From an uncultured Clostridia bacterium (lineage in GTDB: Bacteria > Bacillota > Clostridia > Christensenellales > Aristaeellaceae), in NCBI GenBank assembly GCA_934647305.1, contig CAKUFI010000114.1, positions 1 to 6,732 on the forward strand: a stretch of DNA of 6,732 nt, written 5' to 3'. The notes under the pieces were generated by a model. The model was not told where the DNA came from. It saw only the letters and a program-made list of their open reading frames with translations, and made no database searches. A program made the translations under genes and the position numbers. Each line of letters begins with the position of its first letter. Position 1 is the stretch's first letter. Shown here one piece after another: positions 3,631-6,732 of this stretch.

Positions 3631-5649
3631 ATGAGAAAGCAAGTGAAGGGAAAAAGCGCGCGCCAGAAGACGCCGCCGCTCCCGATACCCGATACGTTTT
3701 TTGGCCGCCGGCCGTTCTGGGGGCTGTTTTTGTGCGGCCTGGCGGTCGACCTGATCCTGGAGACGCTGTGTCGCCATTCGTTGTTGTCCGCGCTGCGGTT
3801 TGCGGTGACCTCGCCGCATCTCTTCCTTTATAATGCGCTGATCGTCGCGATGACGTATTCGTTCGTGACGGTGGTACCCCGACGGGCGGTGGCGATGTCG
3901 CTGGCCAGTTTTCTGTGGCTGGGGCTGGGCGCGGCCGACTTTGTGGTGACGCTGTTTCGCAAGACGCCGCTGTCGTTTATCGACCTGGTGCTGCTGCCCT
4001 ATGTCAAGAGCGTCGTGACCTATTATGTCAGTCCTCCGCTGCTGATTCTGGCGCTCGCGGCGATTGCGGCGCTGATCGTGCTGGCAATTGTGCGCCTGGC
4101 GCGCTGCAGGCGATACGAGGTTTCACCCCGCCAGGCGATCTGCCTGCCCACCTACGCGCTGATCGTGTTCGCGCTGACCGTGTTCCTGATCCAGACCGGC
4201 CTGCTGCCCGACCACTACGACAACCTGATTACCGCCTATGAGCAGAACGGCTTTGCCTACTGCTTCACCCGCAGCCTGATCGACCGGGGCATCTCCGAGC
4301 CGGAGACCTACAGCCCGGACGAGGTGGACGACCGGGTGGAGGAGATCGAGTCCGGGGAAGAGGAGGAGCAGGCCGAGCTGCGCCCCAGCATCGTGTTCGT
4401 GCAGCTGGAATCCTTCTTCCGGCCGGAGCGCCTGAAGGGCATGCCGGAGGGCGAGTGCGACCTGCCCGTGTTTTCCTCGCTGCTGGCCAATTGCCCCTCT
4501 GGCGGGCTGACCGTGCCCGTGTTCGGCGGAGGCACCGTCAACACCGAGTTCGAGGTGCTCACCGGCATGAGCGTGCGCGACTTCGGCACCGGCGAGTTCC
4601 CGTACCACACGGTGCTGCAGAACATGCCCTGCGAGTCGATCTGCTATAACCTGCGAGAGCTGGGCTATACCTCCCACGCCATACACGACAATACCGCCAT
4701 CTTCTATAACCGCTTCAAGGTGTTCGCCAACCTGGGCTTCGACACCTTTACCTCGATCGAGTATATGAACGGCGTGACGTACAACCCCATCGGCTGGGCG
4801 AAGGACAAGACCATGCTGCCCTACGTGACGGAGGCGCTCGATTCCACTGACGGCCCCGACTTCATTCAGGTCATCACCGTGCAGCCCCACGGCAGCTATC
4901 CCGACGACGAGGATCTGCCGCCCGCCGGCCTGGAGGCGGAGGGCTTCGAGGAGGAGGACGCGCGCCGCGCCTTCGCCTATTACCTGACCCAGCTCGAGGA
5001 GGAGGATGCCTTTATCGGCGAGCTGATCCGGGGCCTGAGCGCGCGAAGCGAGCCGATCGTCGTCGTGCTCTACGGCGACCACCTGCCCGCCTTTGCCATC
5101 ACCGATGACATGCTGCTGGACGGCGACGTGTATCGCTCCGAATACGCGATCTGGAGCAACTTCGACCTGGGCGGCGAGAAAAAGGATCTCTCCGCGTATC
5201 AGCTCTCCGCCTACGTCATGGAGCTGCTGGGCTTCGACAACGGCCTGCTCACCAGGCTGCATCAGCACTACATGCAGAAGGGCGAGGACTATGCGGAGAC
5301 GCTCAAGCTGCTCGAGTACGACATGATCTACGGCGAGCAGACCGTCTATGGGGGCGAGTTCCCCTATAAACCGACCGACCTGCACATGGGCCTGAGCGAA
5401 ATCACCGTCGACTCGCTGCGCGCGGGCGAGAAAATCCTCTCGGTCTATGGCGAGAACTTCACGAAGAGCAGCTATGTCTACGTAAACGGCGACCGAAAGC
5501 ACACCGAGTTCGTCTCGCCCGGCGAGCTGCTTGCGCTGGCCTCGGCCGAGGCGGGCGACCTGGTGACCGTGGCACAGCTGAGCAACGGCGAGCCGGTCGG
5601 GGAAACCGAACCCTGCCTCGTCGAGTTGGATGAGGGGGACGAGGGATGA
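3631..5649 (+). CDS. LTA synthase / MdoB family phosphoglycerol transferase with TIG-like C-terminal domain
   Basis: A 672-residue membrane enzyme of the alkaline phosphatase superfamily. About five membrane helices fill residues 28-190 (roughly 28-47, 62-82, 86-109, 135-155, 170-190). A very acidic linker follows (about 228-251), then the extracellular sulfatase-like domain. Key residues match Staphylococcus aureus LtaS: E260 in QLESFF, nucleophile T302 in GGGTVNTEF, H420 in QPHGSY, and D483-H484 in YGDH. A Tyr (Y359 in FYNR) stands where LtaS has W354. The family moves glycerophosphate from phosphatidylglycerol to a surface polymer and uses Mn2+. Residues about 591-668 add an IPT/TIG-like beta domain (LSVYGENFTKSSYVYVNG), absent from classical LtaS. 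The stop codon overlaps the next gene's ATG. The exact polymer, whether LTA or another glycan, cannot be told from sequence. Confidence 0.9.
   Translation: MRKQVKGKSARQKTPPLPIPDTFFGRRPFWGLFLCGLAVDLILETLCRHSLLSALRFAVTSPHLFLYNALIVAMTYSFVTVVPRRAVAMSLASFLWLGLGAADFVVTLFRKTPLSFIDLVLLPYVKSVVTYYVSPPLLILALAAIAALIVLAIVRLARCRRYEVSPRQAICLPTYALIVFALTVFLIQTGLLPDHYDNLITAYEQNGFAYCFTRSLIDRGISEPETYSPDEVDDRVEEIESGEEEEQAELRPSIVFVQLESFFRPERLKGMPEGECDLPVFSSLLANCPSGGLTVPVFGGGTVNTEFEVLTGMSVRDFGTGEFPYHTVLQNMPCESICYNLRELGYTSHAIHDNTAIFYNRFKVFANLGFDTFTSIEYMNGVTYNPIGWAKDKTMLPYVTEALDSTDGPDFIQVITVQPHGSYPDDEDLPPAGLEAEGFEEEDARRAFAYYLTQLEEEDAFIGELIRGLSARSEPIVVVLYGDHLPAFAITDDMLLDGDVYRSEYAIWSNFDLGGEKKDLSAYQLSAYVMELLGFDNGLLTRLHQHYMQKGEDYAETLKLLEYDMIYGEQTVYGGEFPYKPTDLHMGLSEITVDSLRAGEKILSVYGENFTKSSYVYVNGDRKHTEFVSPGELLALASAEAGDLVTVAQLSNGEPVGETEPCLVELDEGDEG
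5632..5638 (+). promoter_or_regulatory. Ribosome binding site of apbE inside the upstream gene
   Basis: GAGGGGG lies within the last codons of the LtaS-like gene, 7 nt before the apbE ATG. Together with the ATGA overlap (5646-5649) it supports translational coupling of the two genes. Confidence 0.65.
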
Positions 5650-6602
5650 AGCGGGCGGGAATTCTGTCGCTTGTCCTGTGTCTGCTGCTCGCCGGCTGCG
5701 CCCAGAAAAGGACCGAGAAGTACACGGCGACCTGGCTGGACCTGTTCGACACGCAGATTCGCCTGACCGCATTCGCCGGGAGCCGGGCCGAGTTCGAACG
5801 GGCGGCGGGCGAGGTGTACGCGCTGCTTGCGCGCCTGGACGCGGTGTTCGACGCGTATGAGCCGCACGAGGGCGTTTCGGGCGTGTGGGCGGTCAATCAG
5901 GCAAACGGCCGGGCGATCGCGGCCGAGCCCGAGCTGCTCAGCCTGCTTTCCCAGTCGCTCGAGTGGGCAAAGGCCAGCGGCGGCGCGTTTAACCCAGTGA
6001 TGGGCAGCGTGCTCTCGCTCTGGCACGAGACGCGTGAGACCGGCGTCTTGCCCTCAAACGAGGCGCTCACTCGGGCCGCCGGGCACATGGACTGCGCCAA
6101 AGTCGTCGTCGACCAGGCGGCGGGCACAATCTGCCTGGGCGATCCCGAGGCGCGGCTCGATCTGGGCGCGGTGGCCAAGGGCTGGGCGATGGCGCGGGCG
6201 GCGCAGCTGCTCGACGAGGCCTTGCCGCACTACCTGCTCGACGGCGGAGGCAACATCGTTTGCGGCAAGGCCCCGCTCGACGGGCGCGAGGCCTGGAGCG
6301 TCGGCGTGCGCGACCCCGAGTCCGACAACGCGGGCGACTGTCTGCAGGTGCTACGCCTGACCGACTGCGCGGCCGTCACCAGCGGAGGCTATCAGCGCTA
6401 TGTCGAGATCGGCGGCGTGCGCTACCACCACCTGATCGACCCGGGTACGCTCTATCCGGCCTCCTTCCACTTGCAATCCACCGTTGTGTGCGCGGATTCT
6501 GCTCTCGCCGATTTCCTCTCCACCGCTACCTTTCTGCTGCCCGCGGAACAGGCCCGGGCGCTGGCCGACCGATTCGGCGCGACGCTCTACCTGGTGGACT
6601 GA
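5646..6602 (+). CDS. apbE: FAD:protein FMN transferase, lipoprotein ApbE
   Basis: A 318-residue lipoprotein. A short signal peptide ends in the lipobox LLAGC, with C18 as the lipidated residue, so the enzyme is tethered to the outer face of the membrane. ApbE cleaves FAD and attaches FMN through a phosphoester to a Thr or Ser of target proteins such as RnfG/NqrC-type FMN-binding domains. Conserved family blocks are GGAFNPVMG (112-120), DLGAVAKGWA (172-181), LLDGGGNI (197-204), TSGGYQRY (245-252) and HHLIDPGTLYP (261-271). D289 and T293 in ADFLSTATF are the likely Mg2+ ligands. The usual DPRTGYP motif reads DPGTLYP here. The start is fixed by the lipobox and by the ATGA overlap with the LtaS-like gene. 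No flavinylation substrate is encoded in the window. The family call is confident; the partner is unknown. Confidence 0.93.
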   Translation: MKRAGILSLVLCLLLAGCAQKRTEKYTATWLDLFDTQIRLTAFAGSRAEFERAAGEVYALLARLDAVFDAYEPHEGVSGVWAVNQANGRAIAAEPELLSLLSQSLEWAKASGGAFNPVMGSVLSLWHETRETGVLPSNEALTRAAGHMDCAKVVVDQAAGTICLGDPEARLDLGAVAKGWAMARAAQLLDEALPHYLLDGGGNIVCGKAPLDGREAWSVGVRDPESDNAGDCLQVLRLTDCAAVTSGGYQRYVEIGGVRYHHLIDPGTLYPASFHLQSTVVCADSALADFLSTATFLLPAEQARALADRFGATLYLVD

Positions 6603-6637
6603 GACGTGCGCGTCTGCCCACGAGCTTGAACGGGCAA

Positions 6638-6662
6638 AGGCCTCCTCGTTTCGGGGAGGCCT
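6638..6662 (+). terminator. Hairpin after apbE, possible terminator without T-run
   Basis: AGGCCTCC (6638-6645) pairs perfectly with GGAGGCCT (6655-6662) around a 9-nt loop, 35 bases after the apbE stop. The following bases are CAGCTTGTC rather than a T-run. It may still end the operon, alone or together with the next hairpin. Confidence 0.45.
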
Positions 6663-6692
6663 CAGCTTGTCAAAAAAGGTTTTGACAAGCTG
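6663..6692. repeat. Perfect 13-bp inverted repeat
   Basis: CAGCTTGTCAAAA (6663-6675) and TTTTGACAAGCTG (6680-6692) are perfect complements around the loop AAGG. The element directly abuts the preceding hairpin. The T-run lies inside the stem, so on either strand it is a strong hairpin without a classical tail. It looks like a dispersed intergenic hairpin element of the genome and could block transcription from both directions. Confidence 0.6.
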
Positions 6693-6698
6693 GTGGAC

Positions 6699-6715
6699 GG
6701 GGAAGCAAGCTCCCC
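6699..6715. other. Small GC hairpin at the right end
   Basis: GGGG (6699-6702) pairs with CCCC (6712-6715), with AG/CT inside and one bulged A. It is the third hairpin in an 80-base stretch. Nothing coding is visible from 6603 to the end of the window. Confidence 0.35.
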
Positions 6716-6732
6716 GGCCAGGTGCCGCGCCT

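Noticed and set aside
3320..3634. Small plus-strand frames in the divergent intergenic region
   Set aside because: They run through the repeat, lack a good ribosome binding site and show no recognisable motif.
4123..5772. Minus-strand open frame of 549 codons opposite the LtaS-like gene
   Set aside because: It is antisense to a gene with all LtaS active-site residues. The repetitive His/Val/Gln/Leu composition reflects GC-rich codons read in reverse.

Overview
The window comes from a GC-rich bacterium that is most likely a Gram-positive of the class Clostridia. The evidence is strong AAGGAGGT-type ribosome binding sites, an LTA-synthase-family enzyme, a lipoprotein ApbE, a tRNA-Ser with a Firmicutes-type D-arm, and short GC-rich dispersed repeats between genes. 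An uncultured gut or Christensenellales/Oscillospirales-like lineage is my impression only. No transposase, integrase, phage gene or CRISPR array was seen.

Layout. At the left edge is the 5' half of a tRNA-Ser(CGA) gene (1-42, minus strand), read leftward out of the window from a consensus promoter (TTGACA, 17 bp, TATAAT; 72-100). Next is a minus-strand cluster, in transcription order: a NodB-type polysaccharide deacetylase (2286-3110), a PHP-domain metallohydrolase (1364-2242) and a five-bladed beta-propeller glycoside hydrolase (222-1199). None of the three has a visible signal peptide, so they look like a small cytoplasmic pathway for a modified or acylated oligosaccharide. The cluster has a good promoter at 3148-3176, and a 20-bp near-perfect palindrome lies between its -35 and -10 boxes as a candidate operator.

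The 520-bp divergent intergenic region (3111-3630) carries that promoter, two degenerate copies of an intergenic repeat, and a TATAAT box for the rightward genes. A related composite repeat separates the PHP gene from the glycoside hydrolase gene (1235-1363).

On the plus strand, a membrane-anchored LTA-synthase/MdoB-type phosphoglycerol transferase (3631-5649) with an IPT/TIG-like C-terminal domain overlaps by 4 nt a lipoprotein FAD:protein FMN transferase, ApbE (5646-6602). Both act on the outer face of the membrane: one builds cell-surface polymer and the other attaches FMN covalently to extracytoplasmic proteins. The right end (6603-6732) has no gene but holds at least three hairpins, one a perfect 13-bp stem.

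I found no clearly new system. The items most worth checking are the three-enzyme cytosolic cluster with its operator, the coupling of the LtaS-like enzyme with ApbE, the TIG-like tail, and the composite intergenic repeat.
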